A stretch of 64,000 nt of DNA, from the NCBI GenBank assembly GCA_020310875.1, contig MU260072.1:723501-787500 (forward strand), read 5' to 3'. A model generated the notes under the pieces. That model saw only the letters and a list, made by a program, of their open reading frames with translations. It made no database searches and was not told the origin of the DNA. The DNA comes from Ceratopteris richardii (Eukaryota; Streptophyta; Polypodiopsida; Polypodiales; Pteridaceae). Made by a program: the position numbers and the translations under genes. Below, piece by piece: positions 42,701 through 53,713 of this stretch; position 1 is the first letter of the stretch, and every line of letters starts with the position of its first letter.

Positions 42701-44122
42701 GATAATATCAAGATCATATTGGAAGACTATGCCATGCTGCTTGAAGCACATGATAAACTATCGGAGGAACTGGGACAATTGAAGCAGGAACACCAAAAAG
42801 GACCAACAGCAGCCTCTCCAACCACCCCCTCCGCGGCTTCACTTCTCACAGACGCAGAGGCCATAAAAGATCTCCAGAAACAGGTCACTGAATTGCAAAC
42901 ACGTCTACTACAGTATGAGAGACCATCTTCCCCTCCAGAGGCTCCCACGGACGAAGAAGTTGTGCAAATTCCTATGGAACAAACGTTTGACGAAGAATAC
43001 GATCCGCAACCATTCCCAGGAGGCCAACAAACAGAAGAAGCGCAGGACACATTCGAGGCACCACCGCCCCCATGGCTACGTCAAGTGGAGGAAATCGGGA
43101 GTTCGCACGAAGAGCGCACAGTAGTGCAAAATCAGGCCATGAGGGTCATAGAGGAAACTGTGTTACAGTCAGCTTACTTCAAGAACCTGTCATCGAGACG
43201 CCTGATCCTCTCATCTGAACTCCAATACAGGCCGTATTATATTATCTTGGCTTATTATAATGCAGAAATACAAAGAGTCATGGGTCAGATTCCTACCTTT
43301 GCAACCCAATTTCAACCCGAAGACCTTCCTCCAGAGGTGCAAAAAGGCAAAATTCATCAACCCACCTGGCGGCAGAAACTTCTAGAGACATATCCAGAAA
43401 TGCTACGCACATGGAACAATGCGCCTCTACACCTCCTATACAATCCATGCTACGGTCCAGTCCCACGCCGCAGGTCTTGGAAGGCATTCAATATCAAGGT
43501 ACAGAACAACGCGCAATGCAAGGAATGGCTGAACTACCCGTACATTGCGCCACCACAGGGACCACCGTCGATAGCATATATGATGGGAACCATTCGCCAC
43601 TGGATGCCGCGCTTGAAGCCCATGCAAGATGTAGCAGCGCAAATGATGCTTAAAATCTTAGATATGATGCAAGTAGTCTTGAAGACTTTTAGAAATGCAG
43701 CCGCACCACAGGTACGTCTCCCGGGGTTTAGCAATGGAAATTCCGACTTGGTGTATGACATGAGCACCACCCCCAGTATTCGTGTGGCTTACGCCTGGCA
43801 TGCACGCATCAAATACCTCCCTGCCTGCTACAAACAGACCTTCGAAGAAATGTTCAGATCAGGTTTCTGGGAGTATCACTCGGAGATTTTCGCACCAAAG
43901 CCAACACATCTGCTCCAACTTTTTGCTTGTGAACAAGCAATGTACTCAGAGTACTACACCACCCCGCAACCAGAGACCCCTGGTGCAATCAATTGGGATG
44001 CATTGGAAGCTGATCTAGCAAGAGGCTTAAGGATAGGAGAACATGAACTGGCCACCAATGTCATCCAATATTATATCGACCACCCGAGAGAACAAAGGTC
44101 TCTCAGGGGCGACAGACGCTAG
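39794..44122 (+). CDS. Gypsy-2 ORF5, 1442-codon protein of unknown function
   Basis: A single uninterrupted frame; the likely start is either the ATG at 39794 or that at 39845. An acceptor-like TATATTCTCACAG ends at 39823, which could give a spliced mRNA starting at the second ATG. Residues about 75-340 form a folded, Trp/Cys-containing region ('SWVRFQFFSKEFETL', 'LLRCYYLVSTL', 'RFELTVELVSDAL', 'LWFALYLAEAGALP'-like) reminiscent of the Athila ORF1/plant-mobile-domain type. Residues 370-840 are Pro/Thr/Ser-rich. Residues 850-1000 are a heptad-rich coiled coil. Residues 1110-1420 are a second globular region rich in Tyr, Trp and Met. There is no signal peptide or membrane segment, so it is not an envelope. 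The stop abuts the polypurine tract. Confidence 0.85.
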   Translation: MLTHDSIFSQNQKARSKMAEAIGSGSQVGILTAGIDVDSLPVDVPPTERPMELQHLQQIPVPDPPTRITERVHANSHWFNGMPGPLGEAKYMWESKCEYDRSWVRFQFFSKEFETLQNTEDLQTIWQRAGLAEYFEAPLPKPDLLRCYYLVSTLQANEEKDKPGSFVLPSLLGNNELKRFELTVELVSDALNMHGTHVPSEKDALVPTNMKDRKLLKLKDMAALTPNVSIPLRMCMQHFAFPGQDRFTQPHKRIWFALYLAEAGALPIKLPVWIIDQLYEANKRSSRKLVVNGCCAITRIIYRCLAYDVPIERALTWAQLQMFKRLKTSTHQSKRMRGAIPCVQTREVLTTPEVSPRREATVPPFTIRIPRSGSETTTQATPSAPPVPPEFEFAATGDAEGMDPQDFEAFLQSTQFFDVEFYSEAEEQGTSSRRRRKSTDGRHVHWSDTQQGQQQGHLEEEGAYEEETTEAPAYTAELRRLYQIMERVRSQQVLTEQSSRVLMTQLLEEAGVDSEYREGLLLMAETYGVVEAVRTTIQRSPVQYDPRRFQTRPRSGKNIQIPITVAEEPTITSEPIRTTSQATETASQQHPVTHEESNEPLPPTPPPSPPRAETVEITSTTQPTDPTFIFRTPISSSTLFSTTDNPIFEATPITTQSTEPLLEPALGQPSPMPSAIGHPDPRSTFMGFPATTQPFQPSSNLRPQPPTSLSPFLQSLHDLLARAFQPRSQLFPVFSASHPTSHLFTTSTHTPPTIPMYMADPTLTPTSEGMDISPPTAPPPTISPPPIPPPPISLTHTTSIDTSFTVPLSQFPSHASPTVNTTHSSIGSALDTMLACISNLRTDYIQLQQQNERLHEHSETLQHRLAALEEENARLHTQFQTLQEAHSILEVQLQNTDQEVIQVVEGHLRTQLERNSKLQRNMALLKRHLAAAQEENRRLQVQNQENLEAAIESTPGAPISPSKFQAVTPDNIKIILEDYAMLLEAHDKLSEELGQLKQEHQKGPTAASPTTPSAASLLTDAEAIKDLQKQVTELQTRLLQYERPSSPPEAPTDEEVVQIPMEQTFDEEYDPQPFPGGQQTEEAQDTFEAPPPPWLRQVEEIGSSHEERTVVQNQAMRVIEETVLQSAYFKNLSSRRLILSSELQYRPYYIILAYYNAEIQRVMGQIPTFATQFQPEDLPPEVQKGKIHQPTWRQKLLETYPEMLRTWNNAPLHLLYNPCYGPVPRRRSWKAFNIKVQNNAQCKEWLNYPYIAPPQGPPSIAYMMGTIRHWMPRLKPMQDVAAQMMLKILDMMQVVLKTFRNAAAPQVRLPGFSNGNSDLVYDMSTTPSIRVAYAWHARIKYLPACYKQTFEEMFRSGFWEYHSEIFAPKPTHLLQLFACEQAMYSEYYTTPQPETPGAINWDALEADLARGLRIGEHELATNVIQYYIDHPREQRSLRGDRR

Positions 44123-44133
44123 GAAGGGGGGCG
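44123..44133 (+). other. Gypsy-2 polypurine tract
   Basis: GAAGGGGGGCG directly between the ORF5 stop and the 3' LTR; primes plus-strand DNA synthesis. Confidence 0.9.
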
Positions 44134-44725
44134 TGTTGGCATACAAAGCAACAGAGGAGTCATGCACAATACGGCAACAAGGCCAAATCAATTTTTTCGC
44201 ATGGATTATGTACAACTCAAGTGATTTTGATCACTACACAAACATTGTAAATCCCGTTTTTGGTAGAATAGACTCCATTTTGTGCAAGCCGAGGAGTCCT
44301 CGAGCTTGAGGAGTATTAGAAGTACCATCGTACCAATTTTCATAATTTTTAGACTTCGTTTGAACCCTCAAATAAGCCCTGGAACCTAATTTTTAACTAG
44401 GCCGGACACTAGGTCTGGACAGGGCCAAAACTAGTCAAAAAACTATAAAAAGAGCTAGAGAGCTCATTTTTCAGGTTAGATTGTTTGTGAATTGAGCTTA
44501 TGTAAGAGACCTATTGATTAATGAAAAGAACTCCATTGTTCCTCTCCTTGTTCTTGCCTTGTGTGCGCATGTGTGTGCATGTGTGTGCATGCTTGTGTGC
44601 TTCTCACTCACGCACTTGTGCCTTCACTTGCTCATAGTCTTCATACTAGTCCTCACGTCTCCACGGATTGACAATTATGAGGTGAATCTTCTCACGTTGG
44701 TACTCACCATTGTGCTATAGTGACA
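44134..44725 (+). repeat. Gypsy-2 3' LTR
   Basis: 592 bp, two mismatches to the 5' LTR, followed by GACTT (44726-44730). Confidence 0.97.
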
Positions 44726-44730
44726 GACTT

Positions 44731-44897
44731 TTACATGAGATAAATGGTAAGAACAATAAGACTAGGTTCCTATGGTTCTTGATTCTTGTAAATATATCCT
44801 TCAAAGGTTCCAAGCTAAACCTTCAAATTCCAAGCTTTATGTGAAGTCTTCAAGGTTGATATCCAAGCCAAGTGTTAAGGCTTGAGTTACACCAACA
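44731..44897 (-). repeat. Copia-2 3' LTR, second part
   Basis: Continues the LTR interrupted at 27357 and ends ACACCAACA. The adjoining 44898-44912 (GCTCCCCCTCAAGCC) is the polypurine tract read from the other strand. Confidence 0.94.
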
Positions 44898-44938
44898 GCT
44901 CCCCCTCAAGCCAAACACTTTGGCTCAAGTCTTCATCT

Positions 44939-47900
44939 CTAGTCTTCAATTATTTCCTGTAATCCAATCATGGATTTAAATCTGCATAGCTTGCTTCCAT
45001 CCAGAGCTTTACTAAGCAAATCTACACATTGCATATTAGTAGACACATATGACAATTGAATATCTTTGCTAAGTAATTTCTCCCTCACATAGTGGTAATG
45101 AACCTCTATGTGTTTTGTTCTAGCATGATAAATTGGATTAGCTGCAAGGTGAAGAGAACTTGTGTTATCCCCAAAGATGATTGGTGGTCTTGTGTATAGA
45201 CCCAATTCTGAATATAAAAGTTTCAACCAGATAGCTTCTTGAGTGGCATTTGCTAGCCCTCTATACTCTGCCTCAGTAGATGATAAAGCTACTGTGGGTT
45301 GTTTCTTGGATGACCAAGAAATTGGTTTATCACCTGCAAAACATATGTAACCAGATGTGCTTCTCCTGTCATCCTTGCATCCTGCCCAATCTGCATCTGA
45401 ATATACCTTAATATCAATGTCTGATGAATAAGGAAAGTACAAACCATGATTTTGTGTTCCCTTTAGGTACTTTACTATCTTCTTTGCTGCCTCTAAATGA
45501 GGTACTCTTGGTTTGTGCATAAATTGGCTAAGTACACTAACACCATATGATATATCAATCCTGGTTAAGGTAGCATAATTTAGACTACCTACCAAACTCT
45601 GGTAATTTGTAATGTCTTGGAGTTCTTCTCCTTCATGAGCACTGAGTTTATGGTTGACCTCCATAGGAGTGCTTGATACTTTAGCTTCCTGCAAATTAAA
45701 CTTCTTGACCATATCCTGAATGTACTTCTTCTGAGTAATAAAAATACCTGAATTTGTATAGACCAATTCAAGTCCTAAGAAGTACTTTAATAACCCAAGA
45801 TCATTGATCTTGAATTCCTTCATCATCTATCCTTTGATGTGTCTAATTCCCTGAACATCATTTCCTGTAATAATGATGTCATCAACATAGACACACAAGT
45901 ATATTACCTCTGAATTGTTCCTTTTGATAAACAATGAAGTATCTGCTTTACTCATTATGAATCCTTGGTCTAGGAGGTAGGTTGTCAACCTGTAATTCCA
46001 TGCTCTAGGTGCCTGCTTCAATCCATACAGAGCCTTCTTCAATTTACAAACATGATTTACCTTCTTGGGATCTTCATAGCCAGGTGGTTGTGACATGTAG
46101 ACTTCTTCAGATATCCATCCATTCAAGAATGCATTCTTCACATCCAATTGGTACATGTTCCAATTCTTGGATGCAGCTACACTCACCATAACTCTGATAG
46201 TTGGCATCTTGGCCACATGAGAAAATGTCTCCTCATAATCAATGCCTTGGGTTTGTGCAAAACCCTTGGCTACCAACCTAGCTTTATACCTGTTTATTGT
46301 ACCATCTAAATTCCTTTTGAGTTTGTAGATCCATCTGGATCCTATCACTTTCATAGATTCTTTCTTGGGTACCAAGTCCCGATTCTCACTCTCCTTGAGA
46401 GCCTCCATTTCTTCATCCATTGCTTCCTTCCATTCTGGTTTAGTGATTGCTTCTTCAAATGTACCTGGTTCTTCATTCAAGAGATCCTTTGCAAGATATA
46501 CAGAATGCTTGGTTACAAGAGAAGTATCATACCCATACCTAATAGGTTTCTTACTTTCTCTCTGAGATCTTCTCATAGCTTGAGTTGAGGATTCTGGTAT
46601 ATCCTCTAGCTTCTTCATCTTCATTTTCCCTTTGGATTTCCAAGCCTTGAACTCTTCAATGTTGATGGTGTCTTCATCATCTGAGCTTGTGTCCTCTTTC
46701 TGAATTGGTTCTTGCTTGATAAGCTTGGGGAAGTCTTCTTCCATGTCATAAGGTAGACTAACCTTCCTGCATTCATTTTCATACCATGAATCATTCTCAT
46801 CAAAGATGACATCTCTGCTTACCTTGAAGCCTTTATTTGAGGGGTTGTAGAATCTCTATCCCTTCTGATTCAAATCATAACCAATGAAGATACATTTCTC
46901 AGCTTTAGGGTCTAGCTTTCCCCTTACCTGTGAGGGAATACGCACATATGCAACACATCCAAAGATTTTGCAATGATCCAGAGATGGTCTCTTACCATGC
47001 CAAGCCTCATAGGGTGTCATTCCATCAAGTGTTTTTGATGGCAACCTGTTAATTAAATATGTGGCAGTAGATACACTCTCTACCCAAAGATAATTTGGCA
47101 ATTTCTTTTCATTTAGCATAGACCTAGCTGTCTCTACAATGAGTCTATTCCTCCTTTCTGCTACCCCATTTTGTTCAGGTGAGTACCTTGTAGTAATCTC
47201 CGTCTTGATGCCTCTTTCCTGCAAGAAATCTTCAAAGTCATTGGAGAAGTATTCTCCACCACCATCTGACCTTAGCTTCTTCAAATGTCTACCTGTTTGA
47301 TTTTCAACTAGTGCAAGGTACCTCTTGAAACAATTAAATACTTCATCTTTATGTTTCATGAAATATAATACAGTCCACCTGCTATAGTCATCAATGAAGG
47401 ACACATAGTACCTTGATCCAGATATGGATGGCTCCTTGCTAGGACCCCAAACATCTGTATGCACCAATTCCAGATAATCTTCATGCATAAAACCTTTCTT
47501 GGTATAAGGCAATCTGTGTGACTTACCAAATTGACAAGCTCCACACTTGTATATCATGTGTTGCTTGGATACATTAGGTATCCCAAGCACACATTGATCC
47601 CTGCTCATTTGTTTTATGGTCCTCTCTCCAATGTGACCTAATCTCTTGTGCCAAATCTCCAATTCTGATAGGGTTTGATCTTTATAGTTGTACAAAGCAA
47701 TATTCTTAGTGTCTTCAAGTTCAAAGGTAAACAATCTACCTGATTTTTCTCCCTTGGCTATCCTTCTGAATCCATGTCTTGGATCCTCCACATATGCACC
47801 ATGTTGAGTGAACCTGACCTGTAGACCTTTTTCCACAATCTGACCTACACTCATTAGGTTCTTGGTGATTGTTGGAACATACAATACTCTGCTCAATAAA

Positions 47901-49158
47901 TTCTGATTACCATCACTAGTTTTGACATTACCTACTTTAACAACTGAATGTTTAGTGTCATCACCTGTCTGCACTTGGTGCTTGCCTTTGGGTTCTTCCA
48001 AATCAGAAACTAATGCAACATTTCCAGCTACATGATTAGAGCAACCTGAATCAATATAGAATAAATGGTCATCATTGATACCTGACTTAGATGTCATATT
48101 CATGATCAATAGGGAGTCATCTTGCTCCTCTGCATAATTGTTGTAATCCTTCCTATTTCTGTATCCACCTTGATAGTTGCCATTGTGATTGTAGTTGTTG
48201 TTATAATTATTGTTGTAGCATGGTAGCTTTGAGATTGGTTGAATCTGCCTCTGCCTTGAGAGTATCCTCCTCTTTGGTGACCTCTTCCTCTTTGGTTCTT
48301 GTAGTTTTTGTAGCATTCATCCGTGGTATGGTTAGATAAGCCACAAATATTGCATGGAGATTGGTTGTAGGGTCTTCCCCTACCTGATTTACCTCCTCTG
48401 CCTCTACCTCTTGAAGATCTACCTCTCCCTGCATAGTTTGCTTGGGAGGTAGAGCCTTCTTCATCAACCTTTTTGTTTTTACCCTTGTCTTTAGCTTTCT
48501 TATCAGTGTATAGGGCAGAGGGATTGTTACCTTTTGATTGCTCTCCATTCTTTGTGATCTTTGCTTCATGTGTAAAGAGTTGTCCAATCAAGGTTGTTAG
48601 ATCAGGTGCTTGGATGTCCATGTATAAGTCCATTGCTGTGGTAAAGCTCTCCCACTTGTCATCTGCCTTTAGTCCATTGATTACTTGTCTGACTATTTGC
48701 TCTTCCTCAATCTCTTCTCCAACACTTGCAAGTTGATCTGCAATGTCTTTGACCTTGGTAACAAAGTCTGAGACTGATTGCTTTGATTGCTTCCTAAGAG
48801 TGGTAAACTCCATCCATAGCTGATTCTTTCTGGCCCTTGTGCTTGATGAAAAGTAAGTTGACAAGGTTTCCCAAGTCTCTTGGGAAGTTTTGCAATTCCT
48901 TATGTGTGGTAGAAGGAAATCAGAAATAGAGTTTAGAAGATATGACCTTGCCAAAGCATCTTTTGCACACCATTGATTGAGTCTCTCTTGCTCTTCCTTG
49001 GTGGGTAGACCTCTAGCTTTGAATGAGGGCAATTCCTCATCTCCTGATATGAATCCAAACAAGCTCCTTCCTTGTAGATAGTTCTTCATTCTTAGAGACC
49101 AAGCTTGGTAGTTGTTCCTCTCTAATTTGTCAATGAAGGAAGGGAAACCATCACCCAT
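44939..49158 (-). pseudogene. Copia-2 gag-pol polyprotein, lightly damaged
   Basis: The ATG at 49158 lies only 13 bases below the primer site. Gag has 'NNYQAWSLRMKNYL', a Gly/Arg-rich stretch and the knuckle CNICGLSNHTTDEC. Near 48230, inside a run of Asn/Thr codons (ACAATAAT repeats), a 1-nt indel shifts the frame. Protease: 'FYIDSGCSNHV' (about 48057). Integrase: 'WHKRLGHIG', 'C.ACQFGK', 'FIDDYSRW', 'RSDGGGEY', 'YSPEQNGVAER'. RT: 'CVYVDDIIITG' (about 45880). RNase H: 'SDADWAGCKDDRRSTSGY', 'STEAEYRG', 'HARTKHIEVHYH'. Two in-frame TAGs (46853-46855 and just above 45826) are the only other breaks. Confidence 0.95.
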
Positions 49159-49171
49159 GATTACCTTATAT

Positions 49172-49183
49172 GCTCTGATACCA
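49172..49183 (-). other. Copia-2 primer binding site (tRNA-iMet)
   Basis: TGGTATCAGAGC on the minus strand, one base from the LTR at 49185. Confidence 0.95.
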
Positions 49184-49184
49184 C

Positions 49185-50317
49185 TGTTAGGAGTGATGAT
49201 TGGATGCACTCAAGAACTGAGTTGGTGCTGCAAAACCTGCTTCACACCTGCCCTTCTTTGACTCCAGATATGCTAAGTACACTTCTTGAGCTTCCAAATG
49301 ACACCAAAATATACTATATGTACTTTGGAAACGAGTTGAGTAATGATTTGATCAAGACAGACTACTTGTGACTACAAGATTTAAGAAAACTTGCTATTTC
49401 TGTAGATACACCTGCTCAGAGTTATGCTCAGTGTGACCAGCACACTTAAAATTGATCTAATTGCTTTTGGACATAATCAATTAGCTTAACAAGCTTTCAT
49501 TTGCAAGTGGAATGAGAGGAAATGACAAACTACACTCTGAGAAATCAATTTAGCAAACTTAGGAACATCCCCGACATTTTAGGAACTGTACAGAGAAATA
49601 CCAGAGATCACTTCGAGCGCAATTTCTCCCAGATGGTTGATCCAATGGTCTTCAAATTTTGTAGGAATATAGTATGCATCAAGCTTGTTCCAATGTGCTT
49701 TGAATCATCCAATTTGGTTCAGTAGATCTTGAGATATGCCTCTTGGAAGTTGACAGAGTTTGAAGGTACACCCAGAGAATAACAGAGATGATAAATATGA
49801 GTATATGTATTAGATCTATTGATTGTACATTCCCATTGGCATGATATGCAATGCTCAATGGTACTCAGAGGTGTAGGCTATGGTGTAGCTCACACACACT
49901 CAATGAATTACTCAGAAATGCCTCGAGAGGAGTGAAGGATACACGCGACATTTTCCTAGTGACTTTTATATAGATTGAGTGAAATTTTGAATTTTGAATC
50001 CAAGTCAATCTCCTAGAATCTTTCACCTAAAGATTGATTGAGATATTCTCTCAACTAACCAATCACTTTTTCACGAATTAGACTAGTAGGTGTGATTACA
50101 TGAGTGGTAAAGTCATATAGACTTTTACATGAGATAAATGGTAAAGACTTTTACATGAGATAAATGGTAAGAACAATAAGACTAGGTTCCTATGGTTCTT
50201 GATTCTTGTAAATATATCCTTCAAAGGTTCCAAGCTAAACCTTCAAGTTCCAAGCTTTATGTGAAGTCTTCAAGGTTGATATCCAAGCCAAGTGTTAAGG
50301 CTTGAATTAAACCAACA
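49185..50317 (-). repeat. Copia-2 5' LTR
   Basis: 1133 bp, TGTTAGGA...ACCAACA. It contains a 26-bp tandem duplication (AGACTTTTACATGAGATAAA and the next 6 bases, twice, about 50119-50170) that the other LTR lacks. Confidence 0.96.
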
Positions 50318-50322
50318 TGTAT

Positions 50323-51740
50323 GTATATGTGTGTATGCATGCATGCATATGCATGAATATGCATCTGTGTATGTAATATGTATGTGAGTATGTAATTTGC
50401 ATGTATGTATGTAATATATGCATGTGTGTATGTGATATTATATGTGTATGTATATGTGTATCTATGTGTGTGTATGTATTTGTGTGAATGTATGTATGCT
50501 TATGTTTGTGTATGTATATGTGTATGTATGAATATGTTTGTGTATGTATATGTGTATGTATGTGTGTGAATGTATGTTTGTATATGTATTATGTGTGTAT
50601 ATGTGTTTATGTGTATATGTGTATAAGTATGTATATGTGTGTGTACATGTATTTATATATATGTGTGTGTGTATGTAATATGTATGTGAGTGTGTGTGTG
50701 TGTGTATAGGTGTGAGTGTGTGTGTATGTATGTATGTGAGTGTGTATGTATGTGAGTGTGTATGTATGTGTGTGTATGCATGCATGCATATGCATGAATA
50801 TGCATCTGTGTATGTAATATGTATGTGAGTATGTAATATGCATGTGTGTATGTAATATATGCATGTTTGTATGTAATATTGTATGTGTATGTATGTGTGT
50901 GTATGTATGCGTGTGAATGTATCTATGCATATGTTTGTGTATGTATATATGCATGTATGTGTGTGTACATATGTGTGTGAATGTATGTTTGTATATATAT
51001 CATGTGTGAATATGTGAATATGTGTATGTGTATAAGTATGTATATGTGTGTGTACATGTATGTATATATATGCGTGTATGCATATGTGTGTGTATGTATG
51101 TATGCATATGCATGTGTGAATGCATATGTGTGTGTGTATGTATATGCATGTGTGTATGTAATATGTATGTGAGAGTGTGTGTGTGCATAGGTGTGAGTGT
51201 GTATGTATATATGTGAGCGTGTGTGTATGTATGTGAGTGTGTATGTATATGTGTGTATGCATGCATGCATATGCATGAATACGCATTTGTGTATGTAATA
51301 TGTATGTGAGTATATTATATGTATGTGTCTATCTAATAAATGCATGTTTGTATGTAATATTGCATGTGTATGAATATGTGTATTTATAGGTGTATGTATG
51401 TGTGTATGTATGTATGTGAATGTATGTATGCATATGTTTGTGTATGTATATGTGTATGTATGCATATGTTTGTGTACGTATATGTGTGTGTATGTGTGTG
51501 TACATGTGTGTCTGAATGTATGCATGCATATGTTTGTGTATGTATGTGTGTGTATGTATATGTGTGAATGTATGTATGCATATGTTTGTGTACATATACG
51601 TGTATGTATGTATGTGTGTGTATGTATGTGTGTGAATGTATGTATGCATATGTATGTGTATGCATGTGTATATGTGTGTGTATGTATGCATGTGTGTATA
51701 TGTTTGTGTATGTATCCATACATATACATGAGTACATGTG
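50323..51740. repeat. CACTA-A microsatellite, right part
   Basis: 1.4 kb of TGTATG/TGTGTG/TGCATG units with a higher-order pattern: blocks containing 'GCATGCATATGCATGAATATGCATCTGTGTATGTAATATG' recur near 50338, 50778 and 51255. All long open frames across it are repeat artefacts. Confidence 0.95.
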
Positions 51741-51754
51741 TGCGTGTGTATGTA

Positions 51755-51930
51755 TCTCTATTTCTCTCTCTTTATCCCTCTCTCTTTCTCTCTCTCTCTC
51801 TTTAATCTCTCTCTCTCTCTCTCTCTCTCTCTTTCATCTCTCTCTCTCTCTCTTTATTTCTCCCTAGATCTCTCTCTTTCTCTCTTTCATATCTCTCTCT
51901 CTCATCTCTCTCTCTCTCTCTCAATAGAGA
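51755..51930. repeat. CACTA-A CT tract
   Basis: TCTCTC array with short TTTATC or TTTCAT interruptions; counterpart of 4721-4799. Confidence 0.95.
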
Positions 51931-51939
51931 ACAAAACAA

Positions 51940-52160
51940 TCAGTTACATCGATTTTATTATTTGGATCGCTATCATCAAAGCTTAATGAATGTCATCTCT
52001 TGTCAAATTCTGAAAAATTGACGCCAGAAAACTCTTGTGAAACCAAATAGAAGAGAAATTAGACAACAGAAAACATAGAGGAAGAGAAAAGGTGAAAGAG
52101 TATGCACATGACTTACCAAGATGCGAGATCTAGAAGAGTGTGTGTGTGGAGAGAGAGATC
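51940..52160 (-). other. CACTA-A non-coding leader exons
   Basis: Similar to 4810-5035 of CACTA-C. The upstream donor GTAAGT is kept at 52116-52111 (exon ending CATCTTG). The second donor has become GTAACT. No coding potential seen. Confidence 0.58.
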
Positions 52161-52289
52161 TCTATGTGTGTATGTGCACAAGATAATGCAGGTCATAATT
52201 CAGGTCATGCTTGCAAGTTTGACAGAAGCACTACTCAGTTCAAAACACGTGCAAAATGTCAAGTTTTGGCTCTTGGGTCTTGGTATGTT

Positions 52290-52520
52290 TCTGCGCTCAT
52301 ATAGGCATCGTAGAAGCATTCGTACGAGCATTGGTAATCTCCTGGAAATTATCAATGTACATATCGATGCTTCTACCAATGCCTATACCGACAACGGCAT
52401 CGGTATTGTGATTGTCAATATGCCTAACGTGATCTTTCCAAGCATTTCCATTGATCATACCGACACAAGGGTGTGACTGTGGTATGAACAGCATCGGTAT
52501 GCCCCTCATATGTTGTAATT
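52290..52520. repeat. CACTA-A subterminal repeats and right terminus
   Basis: Motifs GGCATCG, GCATCGGTAT, ATACCGAC in both orientations (for example 52306, 52395-52412, 52457, 52493), ending with TGTTGTAATT at 52511-52520. That terminus differs from the canonical TGTTGTAGTG at two positions. Confidence 0.72.
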
Positions 52521-53713
52521 TGAGATATTTGGTGATCATATAAGATACGTTTGACCTTCAAAGACTTTTCAATTTCGAACTCTTAAATATTTTGAGTTAT
52601 TAGATTTAAAAAATGAAGAGAAAGCAGCATGTTCCACTATAATTTTGGCAAAGCAATTATAATTGAAGCGCATCGTAAAATTCAAAAGAATTGTAACGAA
52701 AAATTCAAAGTTGCTCGATTCGCATTATCACATGTATTCAAGTTCACATTGAGCTTGAACTCTTACGTATGGTTTTCGAGAACAAGAAGCTAACCATCAA
52801 GTTTAAGCTTACAGTATGACAAAAAGCAAATGAAAGCATTAATTTATTTTGGCCTATCAATTCACGTACTCAATACCATTAAAAGAAAGTCTTCAATGAG
52901 CATGAACCCAGAATTTACGATTCCATAATGGAAGAACAACCCACGTCAAACTCCATCTGCCGAGTGTCCAGTGATAACTCACAGAATCTAAAGGTCAGAG
53001 TCAAAGTTTTCTTACGTATCCTTGCAGCTCGCAATAATGAAGACTAAGAAGTGGCCACACTCTTTCTCTTTCATGTATTCGCATATTGATGGAGTGAACG
53101 TTTCAATAAAGATGGATCCTCGCAGAGGTATTGCACAACAATGGCTTTCTTGAACGATCCCATCAAAATTCATAGATGGCACTCTTCGAATTGGCCTTTC
53201 CTTTCAAAGATAAGATGAGGAATAGTTCTCTACGACAACGGATACACATAGTTCATCAAAATTTGGATGAACGAAATTCAAGCTGGAGGAGGTTAGATAA
53301 AGAATCGAAAGGAGGACAGAGAAGTGTACACAATGAAAAAGAAGGTGGGGGAAGCTAAATATAAAAATCGAGGCTACAATGACCAAATGTAAAGAAAATA
53401 TGGAGGTTGTATAGAGCTAATACATTAGACCAAAGCTTTGACAGAGACGAATTAAATAAAAAAGTTAGGTAAGGGAAATTATCAACCGTGGAGATTGAAG
53501 TTTAGTAATTAATTGATCTGAAAAAGATTGAGCCTTGAATTAAAAAAAAATGACTTGAAAAAAAGAGGTAAGTTCCACACATTTCATAGATTCCAAACGG
53601 AGATTAGGAAATGAATGGAAGGAAAAGAGTCTAAAGATAGTTGTTTTACTTTCCAAACACACAAGAATTTCAATGATAGTACACACAAAAAACATATGAT
53701 AGTTCAATGATAG
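52521..53713. other. Flank of CACTA-A, nothing recognised
   Basis: Nearly 1.2 kb that matches none of the elements here. It has less simple repeat than its surroundings. The only open frames are about 60 codons (53176-53358 plus, 53204-53386 minus) and have no support. It may be pre-insertion host DNA or an old element. Confidence 0.5.

Larger units (their letters stand above)
27358..44725 (+). mobile_element. Gypsy-2, near-intact 17.4-kb Ty3/Gypsy element
   Basis: Two 592-bp LTRs with two mismatches between them (by eye), GACTT target duplications, a tRNA-Asp primer site, a 2-kb leader with a palindromic tandem array, then gag, pol and a long 3' ORF ending at the polypurine tract. The order protease-RT-RNase H-integrase is that of Ty3/Gypsy. 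The 'LGRPFM' protease tail, the integrase sequence and the tRNA-Asp primer point to the Tat/Athila side of the superfamily; no chromodomain is seen. Coding defects are limited to three in-frame TAG codons and two -1 frame changes, which might belong to the family and not be damage. Confidence 0.96.
26418..50317 (-). mobile_element. Copia-2, minus-strand Ty1/Copia element split by Gypsy-2
   Basis: LTRs: 26418-27357 continued at 44731-44897 (1107 bp in all), and 49185-50317 (1133 bp). The 26-bp length difference is a tandem duplication in the right LTR. About 11 substitutions separate the LTRs, roughly 1%. The polypurine tract is 44898-44912 and the primer site 49172-49183. Target duplication TGTAT. 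The gag-pol frame runs leftward 49158-44939 with one frameshift and two in-frame stops. Gypsy-2 later entered the left LTR. Confidence 0.96.

Noticed and set aside
39794-44122. ORF5 of Gypsy-2 as an envelope gene
   Set aside because: No signal peptide, no transmembrane helix and no furin-like site can be seen; a coiled coil and Pro-rich linker dominate.
53176-53386. Overlapping 60-codon frames on both strands in the unassigned flank
   Set aside because: Short, overlapping, no recognisable composition or start context.
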